This document shows positions 45,470 through 54,000 of a DNA stretch of 64,000 bases, in pieces. Source of the DNA: Streptomyces kanamyceticus. Lineage in GTDB: Bacteria > Actinomycetota > Actinomycetes > Streptomycetales > Streptomycetaceae. How positions within the stretch are numbered: the stretch's first letter is position 1; every line of letters begins with the position of its first letter. The notes beneath the pieces were generated by a model. It was not told the DNA's origin. It saw only the letters and a program-made list of their open reading frames with translations, and made no database searches. The position numbers were made by a program, and so were the translations under genes. Location of the stretch: contig NZ_CP023699.1 in the NCBI RefSeq assembly GCF_008704495.1, positions 7,626,001-7,690,000 on the forward strand, in the 5' to 3' direction.

Positions 45470-46278
45470 GCGGGAGACGCCGACGACTGGGCGGGGGACA
45501 CCAGCCACCGTTCGGCGTAGGCGACCGCGTCCGCGAGCGGGAACAGCCGCGATGCGGCGGCGCCCACGCTTCCCCGTACGACCTCCGTGTCCCGCTCGAA
45601 GGCCGCGCCGAGCTCCTCGAAGCGGTCGCTGGGGATCGCCGGTTCCCGCACGGTCGTCCACCGGCGGCCCTGGGGCGTCATGGCCGCGAAGGAGTGCTCG
45701 GTCTCGGGTCCTGGGATCCGGTACTGGGCCAGGTGGAACGCGGTGCAGGCGCCGTAGCCCGCGCCGAGCAGCAGCACGCGGGCGCCCGCCTTCTCCAGCC
45801 GGGCCAGCGGGCTGCGCTCGCCGAAGCTGCAGCCGCGGGCGTGCCCCGCGGTGATCGTGGCGGCGGCGGGGCCGAGGGCCGCGAACGAGGCCTGCGGATG
45901 CGCGCTGCGCAGGGCGCCGGGCCAGGTGCGTACGGCCTCGGGGACGACGCCGACGCCGAAGCTGGGCGTGAGCAGCGGGTCGTACGCGGGGAGCGTGGCG
46001 CGGAGCACGGGCAGCCAGCTCTCGGGCACCGGAGGGTTCTGCCACACCGCGGGATCGGAGTTGTCCCCCGAGTGGGTCGGGACCACCAGGGTGCCGTCGG
46101 GCCCGAGGGCGTCGAGGAGCGCCTGGACGAGTGCGATCTGGCCTCCGCTGACCCAGCCGAGCGAGCTGAGCGAGGTGTGCGCGAGGAGGGTCTCGCCGGG
46201 GCGCACACCGAGCTTCGACAGCTCGTCCGCGAGCGACTCGCGCGTGCACAAAGGGCCGGTGGGAGGGGGTGTCGGCAT
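45466..46278 (-). CDS. AAC(3)-family aminoglycoside N-acetyltransferase
   Basis: A 270-residue acetyl-CoA-dependent enzyme of the AAC(3) family: LLAHTSLSSLGWVSGG near residue 32, VVPTHSGDNSDPAVW near 65, the HPQASFAALGP block near 126 and LLLGAGYGACTAFHLAQYR near 170. Members acetylate the 3-amino group of aminoglycosides, but Streptomyces carry many of unknown substrate, so resistance is not assured. A palindrome covers its RBS. Confidence 0.9.
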   Translation of the reverse strand: MPTPPPTGPLCTRESLADELSKLGVRPGETLLAHTSLSSLGWVSGGQIALVQALLDALGPDGTLVVPTHSGDNSDPAVWQNPPVPESWLPVLRATLPAYDPLLTPSFGVGVVPEAVRTWPGALRSAHPQASFAALGPAAATITAGHARGCSFGERSPLARLEKAGARVLLLGAGYGACTAFHLAQYRIPGPETEHSFAAMTPQGRRWTTVREPAIPSDRFEELGAAFERDTEVVRGSVGAAASRLFPLADAVAYAERWLVSPAQSSASPA

Positions 46279-46280
46279 GG

Positions 46281-46297
46281 TCCAGGAGTCTCCTGGA
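46281..46297. promoter_or_regulatory. 17-bp palindrome over the AAC(3) gene RBS
   Basis: TCCAGGAG-T-CTCCTGGA: 8-bp perfect arms around one base, 2 bases upstream of the start codon of the acetyltransferase gene and including its Shine-Dalgarno sequence. Either an operator or an RNA fold that hides the RBS. Confidence 0.5.
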
Positions 46298-46352
46298 AGG
46301 ATCGGGCGGGCGCCACCGATTTGATCGATCAGTGATCGTTTCCGCAGGTCAG

Positions 46353-46368
46353 CTTAGGTATGCCTAAG
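46353..46368. promoter_or_regulatory. CTTAGG-TATG-CCTAAG inverted repeat upstream of sufR
   Basis: Perfect 6-bp arms with a 4-base spacer, 71 bases before the sufR start. The TTAGG...CCTAA arms resemble the iron box bound by actinobacterial DmdR/IdeR regulators but are shorter than the usual 19-bp site, so it may instead be the SufR site. Confidence 0.55.
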
Positions 46369-46439
46369 TGATGCAGCGCACCGACCGGTGATCGGGGCGC
46401 GGGTTGTCAGGTTCTGAGGAATTACGCAACAATGGCGTT

Positions 46440-47162
46440 GTGAAAAACGTTGGCGAGGCTCCGCAGGAGGAACTCGCGACCGGAGAGCGCTCCACGCGCA
46501 ACCGGGTCGCGCGGTCCATCCTGGACCACGGCCCGTCCACCGTCGCCGACCTCGCCAAGCGGCTCGGCCTCACCCAGGCCGCCGTCCGCAGGCACCTCGA
46601 CGCCCTCGCCCATGAGAACGTCGTCGAGCCCCGTGAGCAGCGGGTCTACGGAGCACGGACCAGGGGCAGGCCCGCCAAGGTCTTCGCCCTGACCGACTGC
46701 GGGCGCGACGCCTTCGACCAGTCGTACGACAAGCTGGCCGCGGACGCGCTCCGGTGGATCGCCGAGCACCACGGGGAAGGCGCGGTCGTCGCGTTCGCCA
46801 AGGCGCGGATCGCCGCCCAGGCCGAGACGTACAAGAAGGCGATCGAGGCGGCGCCCCCGGAGCGGCGCACCGAGGCTCTGGCGAAGGCATTGACCACCGA
46901 CGGGTACGCTGCTACGGCGCGTAGCGCACCGGTCGGCGAGCAGCTCTGCCAGCACCACTGCCCGGTCGCGCACGTCGCCGAGCAGTTCCCGCAGCTGTGC
47001 GAGGCGGAGACGGAGATGTTCTCCACGCTCCTGGGCACGCACGTCCAGCGCCTCGCCACGATCGCCCACGGCGACGGCGTCTGCACGACGTTCATCCCCC
47101 GCAGTACCCCGCAGCACCCCCATTCAGCATCAGCAAGCACCGCCGGGAGGAACCCCGCATGA
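46440..47162 (+). CDS. sufR: SufR-type iron-sulfur transcriptional regulator of the suf operon
   Basis: A 240-residue regulator with an N-terminal winged HTH (about 20-85: [24 protein letters not shown]) and a C-terminal Cys set (CQHHC ... LC, around residues 174-195) that should bind an Fe-S cluster. When the cluster is present it represses the suf genes. GTG at 46440 is chosen as the start of homology. It overlaps sufB in an ATGA, so it is the first gene of its own target operon. Confidence 0.92.
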   Translation: MKNVGEAPQEELATGERSTRNRVARSILDHGPSTVADLAKRLGLTQAAVRRHLDALAHENVVEPREQRVYGARTRGRPAKVFALTDCGRDAFDQSYDKLAADALRWIAEHHGEGAVVAFAKARIAAQAETYKKAIEAAPPERRTEALAKALTTDGYAATARSAPVGEQLCQHHCPVAHVAEQFPQLCEAETEMFSTLLGTHVQRLATIAHGDGVCTTFIPRSTPQHPHSASASTAGRNPA

Positions 47163-48583
47163 CTCTCCCTATCGAGGAGACTGCCCACCCCGAGCTCGAG
47201 GGCCTGGGCACGTACGAATACGGCTGGGCCGACTCCGACGCGGCTGGTGCCTCTGCCAAGCGCGGCATCAGTGAGGACGTCGTCCGGGACATCTCCGCGA
47301 AGAAGTCCGAGCCGGAGTGGATGACCAAGCTCCGCCTCAAGGGCCTGCGCCTGTTCGACAAGAAGCCCATGCCCAACTGGGGCTCGGACCTCTCGGGCAT
47401 CGACTTCGCCAACATCAAGTACTTCGTGCGCTCCACGGAGAAGCAGGCGGCGTCCTGGGAGGACCTGCCCGAGGACATCAAGAACACGTACGACAAGCTC
47501 GGCATCCCCGAGGCGGAGAAGCAGCGCCTCGTCGCCGGTGTCGCCGCCCAGTACGAGTCCGAGGTCGTCTACCACCAGATCCGCGAGGACCTGGAGGAGC
47601 AGGGCGTCATCTTCCTGGACACCGACACGGCGCTGAAGGAGCACCCGGAGCTCTTCAAGGAGTACTTCGGGACCGTCATCCCCGTCGGTGACAACAAGTT
47701 CGCCTCGCTGAACAGCGCCGTGTGGTCCGGCGGCTCGTTCATCTACGTCCCCAAGGGCGTGCACGTCGAGATCCCGCTCCAGGCCTACTTCCGCATCAAC
47801 ACGGAGAACATGGGCCAGTTCGAGCGGACCCTGATCATCGTGGACGAGGACGCCTACGTTCACTACGTAGAGGGCTGCACCGCGCCGATCTACAAGTCGG
47901 ACTCGCTGCACTCCGCGGTCGTCGAGATCATCGTGAAGAAGGGCGGCCGCTGCCGCTACACGACGATCCAGAACTGGTCGAACAACGTCTACAACCTGGT
48001 CACCAAGCGCGCCGTGGCGTACGAGGGCGCGACCATGGAGTGGATCGACGGCAACATCGGTTCCAAGGTCACCATGAAGTACCCGGCCGTCTACCTGATG
48101 GGCGAGCACGCCAAGGGCGAGACGCTCTCCATCGCCTTCGCGGGCGAGGGCCAGCACCAGGACGCCGGTTCCAAGATGGTCCACATGGCGCCGAACACGT
48201 CCTCCAACATCGTCTCCAAGTCGGTGGCGCGCGGCGGCGGTCGTACGTCGTACCGCGGCCTCGTCGAGATCGGTGAGGGCGCCGCCGGATCGAAGTCGAA
48301 CGTGCTCTGCGACGCGCTGCTCGTCGACACGATCTCGCGCTCGGACACCTACCCCTACGTCGACGTCCGCGAGGACGACGTCTCCATGGGCCACGAGGCC
48401 ACCGTCTCCAAGGTCTCCGACGACCAGCTCTTCTACCTGATGAGCCGCGGTCTGACGGAGTTCGAGGCCATGGCGATGATCGTGCGCGGCTTCGTCGAGC
48501 CGATCGCCAAGGAGCTGCCCATGGAGTACGCCCTGGAGCTGAACCGGCTGATCGAGCTGCAGATGGAGGGTTCGGTCGGTTAA
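47159..48583 (+). CDS. sufB: Fe-S cluster assembly protein SufB
   Basis: A 474-residue scaffold subunit of the SufBCD complex. It has the SufB N-terminus ([20 protein letters not shown]) and the beta-helix core with [13 protein letters not shown] and [23 protein letters not shown], ending in [12 protein letters not shown]. The complex receives sulfur from SufS/SufU and builds [Fe-S] clusters. Confidence 0.98.
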   Translation: MTLPIEETAHPELEGLGTYEYGWADSDAAGASAKRGISEDVVRDISAKKSEPEWMTKLRLKGLRLFDKKPMPNWGSDLSGIDFANIKYFVRSTEKQAASWEDLPEDIKNTYDKLGIPEAEKQRLVAGVAAQYESEVVYHQIREDLEEQGVIFLDTDTALKEHPELFKEYFGTVIPVGDNKFASLNSAVWSGGSFIYVPKGVHVEIPLQAYFRINTENMGQFERTLIIVDEDAYVHYVEGCTAPIYKSDSLHSAVVEIIVKKGGRCRYTTIQNWSNNVYNLVTKRAVAYEGATMEWIDGNIGSKVTMKYPAVYLMGEHAKGETLSIAFAGEGQHQDAGSKMVHMAPNTSSNIVSKSVARGGGRTSYRGLVEIGEGAAGSKSNVLCDALLVDTISRSDTYPYVDVREDDVSMGHEATVSKVSDDQLFYLMSRGLTEFEAMAMIVRGFVEPIAKELPMEYALELNRLIELQMEGSVG

Positions 48584-48606
48584 CACCGGCCGCGTCCCGG
48601 CCGGTG
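48584..48606 (+). repeat. Hairpin between sufB and sufD
   Basis: CACCGGCC (48584-48591) pairs with GGCCGGTG (48599-48606), 7-nt loop, starting at the sufB stop codon. It may tune the sufB to sufD ratio by partial termination or protect the 3' end of a processed message. Confidence 0.45.
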
Positions 48607-48669
48607 CGAACCGGCCGGGCCCCCGCAGCTACTGACTTCTTTACGCAGAGAGAGAGCACGACGACAGCC

Positions 48670-49851
48670 ATGGCTGAGGCTCAGAACATCCCGGTGGGAA
48701 GCACCACCGCAGGATCGATCGCGGTGGCCGCCGAGTCCACCGTCGCGACCCGCATGAGCGCGCCCCCGTCCTTCGACGTGGCGGACTTCCCCGTGCCGCA
48801 CGGCCGCGAGGAGGAGTGGCGGTTCACGCCGCTGGAGCGCCTGCGCGGGCTGCACGACGGCACCGCGGTCGCCGACGGCGGCATCCGCGTCGAGGTGAGC
48901 GCCCCCGAGGGCGTCACCCAGGAGACCGTCGGCCGGGACGACGCGCGCGTGGGCAAGGCGGGCAAGCCCGTCGACCGCGTCGCCGCCCAGGCGTACTCGT
49001 CCTTCGAGAAGGCCTCGGTCGTGTCCGTCCCCAAGGAGACGGTCCTCACCGAGCCGATCCGGATCACCGTGCACGGCGAGGGCGGCACCGCCTTCGCGCA
49101 CCAGGTGATCGAGCTCGGCGCGTTCGCCGAGGCCCTGGTCGTCATCGACCACACCGGTGACGCCGTGCTCGCCGCCAACGTCGACTTCGTCGTCGGCGAC
49201 GGCGCCAAGCTCACCGTCGTCTCCGTCCAGGACTGGGACGACACGGCGGTGCACGTCGCCCAGCACAACGCGCTGATCGGCCGCGACGCCTCCTTCAAGT
49301 CCGTGGTCGTCACCTTCGGCGGTGACCTGGTCCGCCTGCACCCGCGCGTCAACTACGCGGGCACCGGCGGCGAGGCCGAGCTCTTCGGCCTCTACATCAC
49401 CGACGCGGGCCAGCACCAGGAGCACCGCCTCCTGGTCGACCACAACACCCCGCACTGCAAGTCGAACGTCGTCTACAAGGGCGCGCTCCAGGGCGACAAC
49501 GCCCACGCGGTGTGGATCGGCGACGTCCTCATCGAGGCCGCGGCCGAGGGCACGGACACCTACGAGATGAACCGCAACCTGGTTCTGACCGACGGCGCCC
49601 GGGTCGACTCGGTGCCGAACCTCGAGATCGAGACCGGCGAGATCGTCGGCGCGGGCCACGCCTCGGCGACCGGCCGCTTCGACGACGAGCAGCTCTTCTA
49701 CCTGCAGTCCCGCGGCATCCCGGAGGACGAGGCGCGCCGCCTGGTCGTCCGCGGCTTCTTCGCCGAGCTGGTCCAGCAGATCGGCCTGCCCGACGTCGAG
49801 GAGCGCCTCATCGCGAAGATCGAAGAGGAGCTGGAGGCGACGGTCGCATGA
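48670..49851 (+). CDS. sufD: Fe-S cluster assembly protein SufD
   Basis: A 393-residue paralogue of SufB forming the SufBC2D complex. Typical segments are PHGREEEWRFTPLERL near residue 40, HRLLVDHNTPHCKSNVVYKGAL and DDEQLFYLQSRGIPEDEARRLVVRGFF. It ends in an ATGA overlap with the ferredoxin gene. Confidence 0.96.
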   Translation: MAEAQNIPVGSTTAGSIAVAAESTVATRMSAPPSFDVADFPVPHGREEEWRFTPLERLRGLHDGTAVADGGIRVEVSAPEGVTQETVGRDDARVGKAGKPVDRVAAQAYSSFEKASVVSVPKETVLTEPIRITVHGEGGTAFAHQVIELGAFAEALVVIDHTGDAVLAANVDFVVGDGAKLTVVSVQDWDDTAVHVAQHNALIGRDASFKSVVVTFGGDLVRLHPRVNYAGTGGEAELFGLYITDAGQHQEHRLLVDHNTPHCKSNVVYKGALQGDNAHAVWIGDVLIEAAAEGTDTYEMNRNLVLTDGARVDSVPNLEIETGEIVGAGHASATGRFDDEQLFYLQSRGIPEDEARRLVVRGFFAELVQQIGLPDVEERLIAKIEEELEATVA

Positions 49852-50180
49852 CCTTCGACGGCGCCCGATTCATTCGGGCCTGTGGGCTGAGCGAGCTGGA
49901 GGAGGACACCCCGAAGCGGGTGGAACTCGACGGCACGCCGGTCTCGGTCGTCCACACCGAGGGCGAGGTGTTCGCGATCAACGACATCTGCTCGCACGCG
50001 AACGTCTCCCTCTCCGAGGGCGAGGTGGAGGACTGCCAGATCGAATGCTGGCTGCACGGCTCCGCGTTCGACCTCCGCACCGGCAAGCCGTCCGGCCTTC
50101 CCGCGACGCGCCCCGTCCCCGTATACCCCGTAAAGATCGAAGGGGACGACGTGCTCGTCTCCCTCTCCCAGGAGTCCTGA
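49848..50180 (+). CDS. Rieske-type non-haem iron oxygenase ferredoxin in the suf operon
   Basis: A 110-residue Rieske ferredoxin with the cluster boxes ICSHANVSL and CWLHGSAFD. Its place between sufD and sufC is conserved in actinobacteria. It may supply electrons for cluster assembly or be an early client of the machinery; the role is not established by sequence. Confidence 0.93.
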   Translation: MTFDGARFIRACGLSELEEDTPKRVELDGTPVSVVHTEGEVFAINDICSHANVSLSEGEVEDCQIECWLHGSAFDLRTGKPSGLPATRPVPVYPVKIEGDDVLVSLSQES

Positions 50181-50187
50181 GGCACCC

Positions 50188-50952
50188 ATGGCAACGCTTG
50201 AAATCAAGGACCTGCACGTCACCGTCGAGGCCGACAACGCCACGAAGGAGATCCTCAAGGGCGTCGACCTGACCGTGAAGCAGGGCGAGACGCACGCCAT
50301 CATGGGCCCGAACGGCTCCGGCAAGTCGACGCTCGCCTACTCCATCGCGGGTCACCCCAAGTACACGATCACCAAGGGCACCGTCACCCTCGACGGCGAG
50401 GACGTCCTGGAGATGTCCGTCGACGAGCGTGCCCGCGCCGGCATGTTCCTCGCCATGCAGTACCCGGTCGAGGTCCCCGGCGTCTCGGTCTCCAACTTCC
50501 TGCGTACGTCGGCGACGGCGATCCGCGGCGAGGCGCCCAAGCTGCGTACCTGGGTGAAGGAGGTCAAGGGTGCGATGGAGCAGCTCCAGATGGACCCGGC
50601 CTTCGCCGAGCGCAACGTGAACGAGGGCTTCTCCGGAGGTGAGAAGAAGCGCCACGAGATCCTCCAGATGGAGCTCCTCAAGCCGAAGATCGCGATCCTC
50701 GACGAGACGGACTCCGGCCTGGACGTCGACGCCCTGCGCCAGGTCTCGGACGGCGTCAACCGCGTCCGCGAGACCGGTGAGGTCGGCACGCTCCTCATCA
50801 CGCACTACACGCGCATCCTGCGCTACATCAAGCCCGACTTCGTGCACGTCTTCGCCAACGGCCGCATCGCCGAGTCGGGCGGCGCCGAGCTCGCCGACAA
50901 GCTCGAGGCCGAGGGCTACGAGGCCTACACGAAGGGCGGCGCATCCGCGTGA
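50188..50952 (+). CDS. sufC: Fe-S cluster assembly ATPase SufC
   Basis: A 254-residue ABC ATPase of the SufBCD complex: Walker A GPNGSGKST (about 38-46), the SufC-type signature FSGGEKKRHEIL, Walker B IAILDETDSGLDVDAL, and switch His in LLITHYTRIL. ATG start 7 bases after the ferredoxin stop; GTGA overlap with sufS. Confidence 0.98.
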   Translation: MATLEIKDLHVTVEADNATKEILKGVDLTVKQGETHAIMGPNGSGKSTLAYSIAGHPKYTITKGTVTLDGEDVLEMSVDERARAGMFLAMQYPVEVPGVSVSNFLRTSATAIRGEAPKLRTWVKEVKGAMEQLQMDPAFAERNVNEGFSGGEKKRHEILQMELLKPKIAILDETDSGLDVDALRQVSDGVNRVRETGEVGTLLITHYTRILRYIKPDFVHVFANGRIAESGGAELADKLEAEGYEAYTKGGASA

Positions 50953-52205
50953 CACAGCTGCCGGGCCTCCTCGACACCGAGGCGATCCGCAAGGACTTCC
51001 CGATCCTGGATCGCCAGATCCACGACGGCAAGAAGCTCGTGTACCTGGACAACGCGGCGACCTCCCAGACGCCCCGCCAGGTCCTCGACGTACTGAACGA
51101 GTACTACGAGCAGCACAACGCCAACGTTCACCGCGGCGTGCACGTCCTCGCCGAGGAGGCCACGGCGCTGTACGAGGGCGCCCGTGACAAGGTCGCGGAG
51201 TTCATCAACGCGCCCAGCCGCGACGAGGTGATCTTCACCAAGAACGCCTCCGAGTCGCTCAACCTCGTGGCCAACATGCTCGGTTGGGCCGATGAGCCCT
51301 ACCGCGTGGACCACGAGACCGAGATCGTCATCACGGAGATGGAGCACCACTCCAACATCGTTCCGTGGCAGCTGCTCTCGCAGCGCACGGGCGCGAAGCT
51401 GAAGTGGTTCGGCCTCACGGACGACGGCCGCCTGGACCTCTCGAACATCGAAGAGGTCATCACGGAGAAGACGAAGATCGTCTCCTTCGTGCTCGTGTCG
51501 AACATCCTGGGCACCCACAACCCGGTCGAGGCGATCGTCCGCCGCGCCCAGGAGGTCGGCGCCCTCGTCCTGATCGACGCCTCGCAGGCCGCCCCGCACA
51601 TGCCGCTCGACGTGCAGGCGCTGCAGGCCGACTTCGTGGCCTTCACCGGCCACAAGATGTGCGGCCCGACGGGCATCGGCGTGCTGTGGGGACGGCAGGA
51701 ACTCCTGGAGGACCTGCCCCCGTTCCTCGGCGGCGGCGAGATGATCGAGACGGTGTCGATGCACTCCTCGACGTACGCTCCCGCACCGCACAAGTTCGAG
51801 GCGGGCACGCCCCCGGTCTCCCAGGCCGTGGGCCTGGGCGCGGCCGTGGACTACCTGTCCGCGATCGGCATGGACAAGATCGCCGCCCATGAGCACGCGA
51901 TCACCGAGTACGCGGTCAAGCGGCTCCTCGAGGTCCCCGACCTCAAGATCATCGGCCCCTCCACGGCCGAGGACCGCGGCGCCGCGATCTCCTTCACGCT
52001 CGGCGACATCCACCCGCACGACGTGGGCCAGGTCCTGGACGAGGAAGGCATCGCGGTCCGCGTGGGTCACCACTGCGCACGGCCCGTCTGCCTCCGCTAC
52101 GGAATTCCTGCGACCACGCGAGCGTCGTTCTATCTGTACTCCACGCCCGGCGAGATCGACGCTCTCGTCGACGGCCTGGAGCACGTACGGAACTTCTTCG
52201 GCTGA
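50949..52205 (+). CDS. sufS: Cysteine desulfurase SufS
   Basis: A 418-residue PLP enzyme releasing sulfur from cysteine for cluster assembly. The PLP lysine is in FTGHKMCGPTGIG, the sulfur-accepting active Cys in VGHHCARPVCLRYG. GTG start overlapping the sufC stop. Its sulfur acceptor is the SufU encoded next. Confidence 0.97.
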   Translation: MTQLPGLLDTEAIRKDFPILDRQIHDGKKLVYLDNAATSQTPRQVLDVLNEYYEQHNANVHRGVHVLAEEATALYEGARDKVAEFINAPSRDEVIFTKNASESLNLVANMLGWADEPYRVDHETEIVITEMEHHSNIVPWQLLSQRTGAKLKWFGLTDDGRLDLSNIEEVITEKTKIVSFVLVSNILGTHNPVEAIVRRAQEVGALVLIDASQAAPHMPLDVQALQADFVAFTGHKMCGPTGIGVLWGRQELLEDLPPFLGGGEMIETVSMHSSTYAPAPHKFEAGTPPVSQAVGLGAAVDYLSAIGMDKIAAHEHAITEYAVKRLLEVPDLKIIGPSTAEDRGAAISFTLGDIHPHDVGQVLDEEGIAVRVGHHCARPVCLRYGIPATTRASFYLYSTPGEIDALVDGLEHVRNFFG

Positions 52206-52221
52206 GGGGCTGGCTGGGAAC

Positions 52222-52701
52222 GTGAAGCTGGATTCGATGTACCAGGAAGTCATCCTGGACCACTACAAGCACCCGCACGGGCGTGGTCTGCGCGATGGCG
52301 ACGCCGAGGTGCACCACGTCAACCCGACGTGCGGCGACGAGATCACGCTGCGCGTCAGGTACGACGGGTCGACCATCGCCGACGTGTCGTACGAGGGCCA
52401 GGGCTGCTCCATCAGCCAGGCCAGCGCGTCCGTCCTGAACGACCTCCTGGTCGGCAAGGAGCTCGCCCAGGCGCAGAAGATCCAGGGCGTGTTCCTGGAA
52501 CTGATGCAGTCCAAGGGCAAGCTGACGCCGGACGACGCGATGGAGGAGGTCCTGGAGGACGCCGTCGCGTTCGCCGGGGTCTCCAAGTACCCGGCGCGCG
52601 TGAAGTGTGCTCTGCTGAGCTGGATGGCGTGGAAGGACGCGACGGCGCAGGCGCTCGGCACCGACGCCGCCGACGACGTCGCTGAGAGGAAGACCGCATG
52701 A
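52222..52701 (+). CDS. sufU: Zinc-dependent sulfurtransferase SufU
   Basis: A 159-residue IscU-like protein of the Gram-positive SufU type, which takes the persulfide from SufS. The three Cys are in NPTCGDEITL, GQGCSISQASAS and RVKCALLSW, with the extra ~18-residue insertion between the second and third regions usual for SufU. GTG start at 52222 with a GGGAAC RBS. Confidence 0.95.
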   Translation: MKLDSMYQEVILDHYKHPHGRGLRDGDAEVHHVNPTCGDEITLRVRYDGSTIADVSYEGQGCSISQASASVLNDLLVGKELAQAQKIQGVFLELMQSKGKLTPDDAMEEVLEDAVAFAGVSKYPARVKCALLSWMAWKDATAQALGTDAADDVAERKTA

Positions 52702-53036
52702 GCGAGAACGAGACCCTGACCACGAAGCCCGCTTCCGAGGAAGAGGTCCGCGAGGCGCTGTACGACGTCGTCGACCCCGAGCTGGGCATCGACGTCGTCA
52801 ACCTCGGCCTGATCTACGGCGTCCACGTCGACGACGCGAACATCGCCACGATCGACATGACGCTGACGTCGGCGGCCTGCCCGCTGACCGACGTCATCGA
52901 GGACCAGGCGAAGTCCGCCACGGACGGCATCGTCAACGAGCTCCGGATCAACTGGGTCTGGATGCCGCCGTGGGGCCCGGACAAGATCACGGACGATGGG
53001 CGCGAGCAGCTTCGGGCGTTGGGGTTCAACGTCTGA
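52698..53036 (+). CDS. DUF59/MIP18 family metal-sulfur cluster assembly factor (SufT-like)
   Basis: A 112-residue protein with the DUF59 pattern: LYDVVDPELGIDVVNLGLIYGV, MTLTSAACPLTDVIEDQ and INWVWMPPWGPDKITDDGREQL. It helps deliver Fe-S clusters to targets. It is the last suf gene, with an ATGA overlap to sufU and a strong terminator 28 bases after its stop. Confidence 0.94.
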   Translation: MSENETLTTKPASEEEVREALYDVVDPELGIDVVNLGLIYGVHVDDANIATIDMTLTSAACPLTDVIEDQAKSATDGIVNELRINWVWMPPWGPDKITDDGREQLRALGFNV

Positions 53037-53064
53037 GTCGGTCTGAGACCGCACTGCTTCGACG

Positions 53065-53096
53065 AAGCCCCCTGGAGGATTCTCCGGGGGGCTTTT
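53065..53096 (+). terminator. Terminator of the suf operon
   Basis: AAGCCCCC (53065-53072) pairs with GGGGGCTT (53087-53094), with an inner GGAG/CTCC stem and a 4-nt loop, then TT: a classical intrinsic terminator. Confidence 0.9.
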
Positions 53097-53134
53097 GCGT
53101 ACGCCCGTACACATCGATATGTACACTCGTACGC
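53097..53134. promoter_or_regulatory. 38-bp palindromic operator abutting the SMR start codon
   Basis: Two nested inverted repeats share one centre: outer GCGTACG (53097-53103) with CGTACGC (53128-53134), and inner GTACA (53107-53111) with TGTAC (53120-53124) around ATCGAT. The halves match at 15 of 19 positions. It ends directly before the SMR start ATG and should bind the TetR protein encoded downstream. Confidence 0.7.
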
Positions 53135-53455
53135 ATGGGATACGCACTGCTGGCCGGGGCCATCGCGGCGGAGGTGGCCGGGACGACCGCCATGAAGTAC
53201 AGCGAGGGGTTCAGCAGGCTGTGGCCCTCGCTGATCACGGTCGCGGGCTATCTCCTCGCCTTCACGCTGCTCGCGCAGACCCTCAAGACCCTCTCCGTGG
53301 GCACCGCCTACGCGATCTGGGCGGGCATCGGCACCGCCGCCGTCGCCGCGATCGGCATGCTCTTCCTGGGAGAGGCCGCCAATCTCGTCAAGGTCGCGGG
53401 CATCGCGCTCGTGATCGCGGGCGTCGTCGTGCTCAATCTGGGCGGGGCGCACTGA
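53135..53455 (+). CDS. Small multidrug resistance (SMR) efflux protein
   Basis: A 106-residue, four-helix EmrE-like drug/proton antiporter. The membrane-embedded essential Glu is E13 in AGAIAAEVAGTTAMKYSEGF; the WxGxG dimer segment is seen as IWAGIGTA. No Shine-Dalgarno precedes the ATG and the palindromic operator ends at the base before it, so the message is probably leaderless. The TetR gene overlaps its stop (TGATG). Confidence 0.9.
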   Translation: MGYALLAGAIAAEVAGTTAMKYSEGFSRLWPSLITVAGYLLAFTLLAQTLKTLSVGTAYAIWAGIGTAAVAAIGMLFLGEAANLVKVAGIALVIAGVVVLNLGGAH

Positions 53456-54000
53456 TGGGCCGTCGCTACGACCCCGACCGCCGTCAGCGGATCATCGACG
53501 CCGCGATCCGGGTGGTCGGGCGGCAGGGCATCGCCGGGCTCAGCCACCGTTCGGTCGCCGCCGAGGCGGACGTGCCGCTCGGCTCCACGACGTACCACTT
53601 CAAGACGCTCGACGAGCTGATGGTCGCCGCGCTGCGGCAGTCCAACGAGGGCTTCGCCAAGGCGATGACCAGCAGCGGCGCCTTCGAGGACCCCGGTGCC
53701 GATGTCGCGGACGAGCTCGTGCGGCTGCTCGGCGAATGGTTCTCGGGGGAGCGCGCCGGGGTCGAGCTGGAGTACGAGCTCTATCTCGCGGCCCTGCGCA
53801 GGCCCGCGTTGCGCCCGGTGGCGGCGGAGTGGTGCGAGGAGGTCTCCGCCGTCCTTGAGCGGCGCACCGACCGCTTCACCGCGCGCGCCCTCGTCGCCGT
53901 GATGGACGGGATCTGTCTCCAGGTGCTGCTCACGGGCGGCGACTACGACGCGGCGTACACCCGCGAGGTGCTCAACCGGCTTCTTCCGTCAGGGACTTGA
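53455..54000 (+). CDS. TetR family transcriptional regulator
   Basis: A 181-residue repressor with the N-terminal HTH RIIDAAIRVVGRQGIAGLSHRSVAAEADVPLGSTTYHFKT (read in two parts: helix 1 at 12-24, recognition helix near 40-50) and a ligand-binding C-terminus (GVELEYELYLAALRRPALRPVA). It is translationally coupled to the SMR gene and should autoregulate the pair from the palindrome at 53097-53134. The 3' end overlaps the convergent HxlR gene by 29 bases. Confidence 0.92.
   Translation: MGRRYDPDRRQRIIDAAIRVVGRQGIAGLSHRSVAAEADVPLGSTTYHFKTLDELMVAALRQSNEGFAKAMTSSGAFEDPGADVADELVRLLGEWFSGERAGVELEYELYLAALRRPALRPVAAEWCEEVSAVLERRTDRFTARALVAVMDGICLQVLLTGGDYDAAYTREVLNRLLPSGT

Noticed and set aside
44579..46249. 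N-terminal extension of the ABC ATPase through the FNT and AAC(3) genes
   Set aside because: Open frame only because of GC bias; the ATPase homology starts at ATG 44578.
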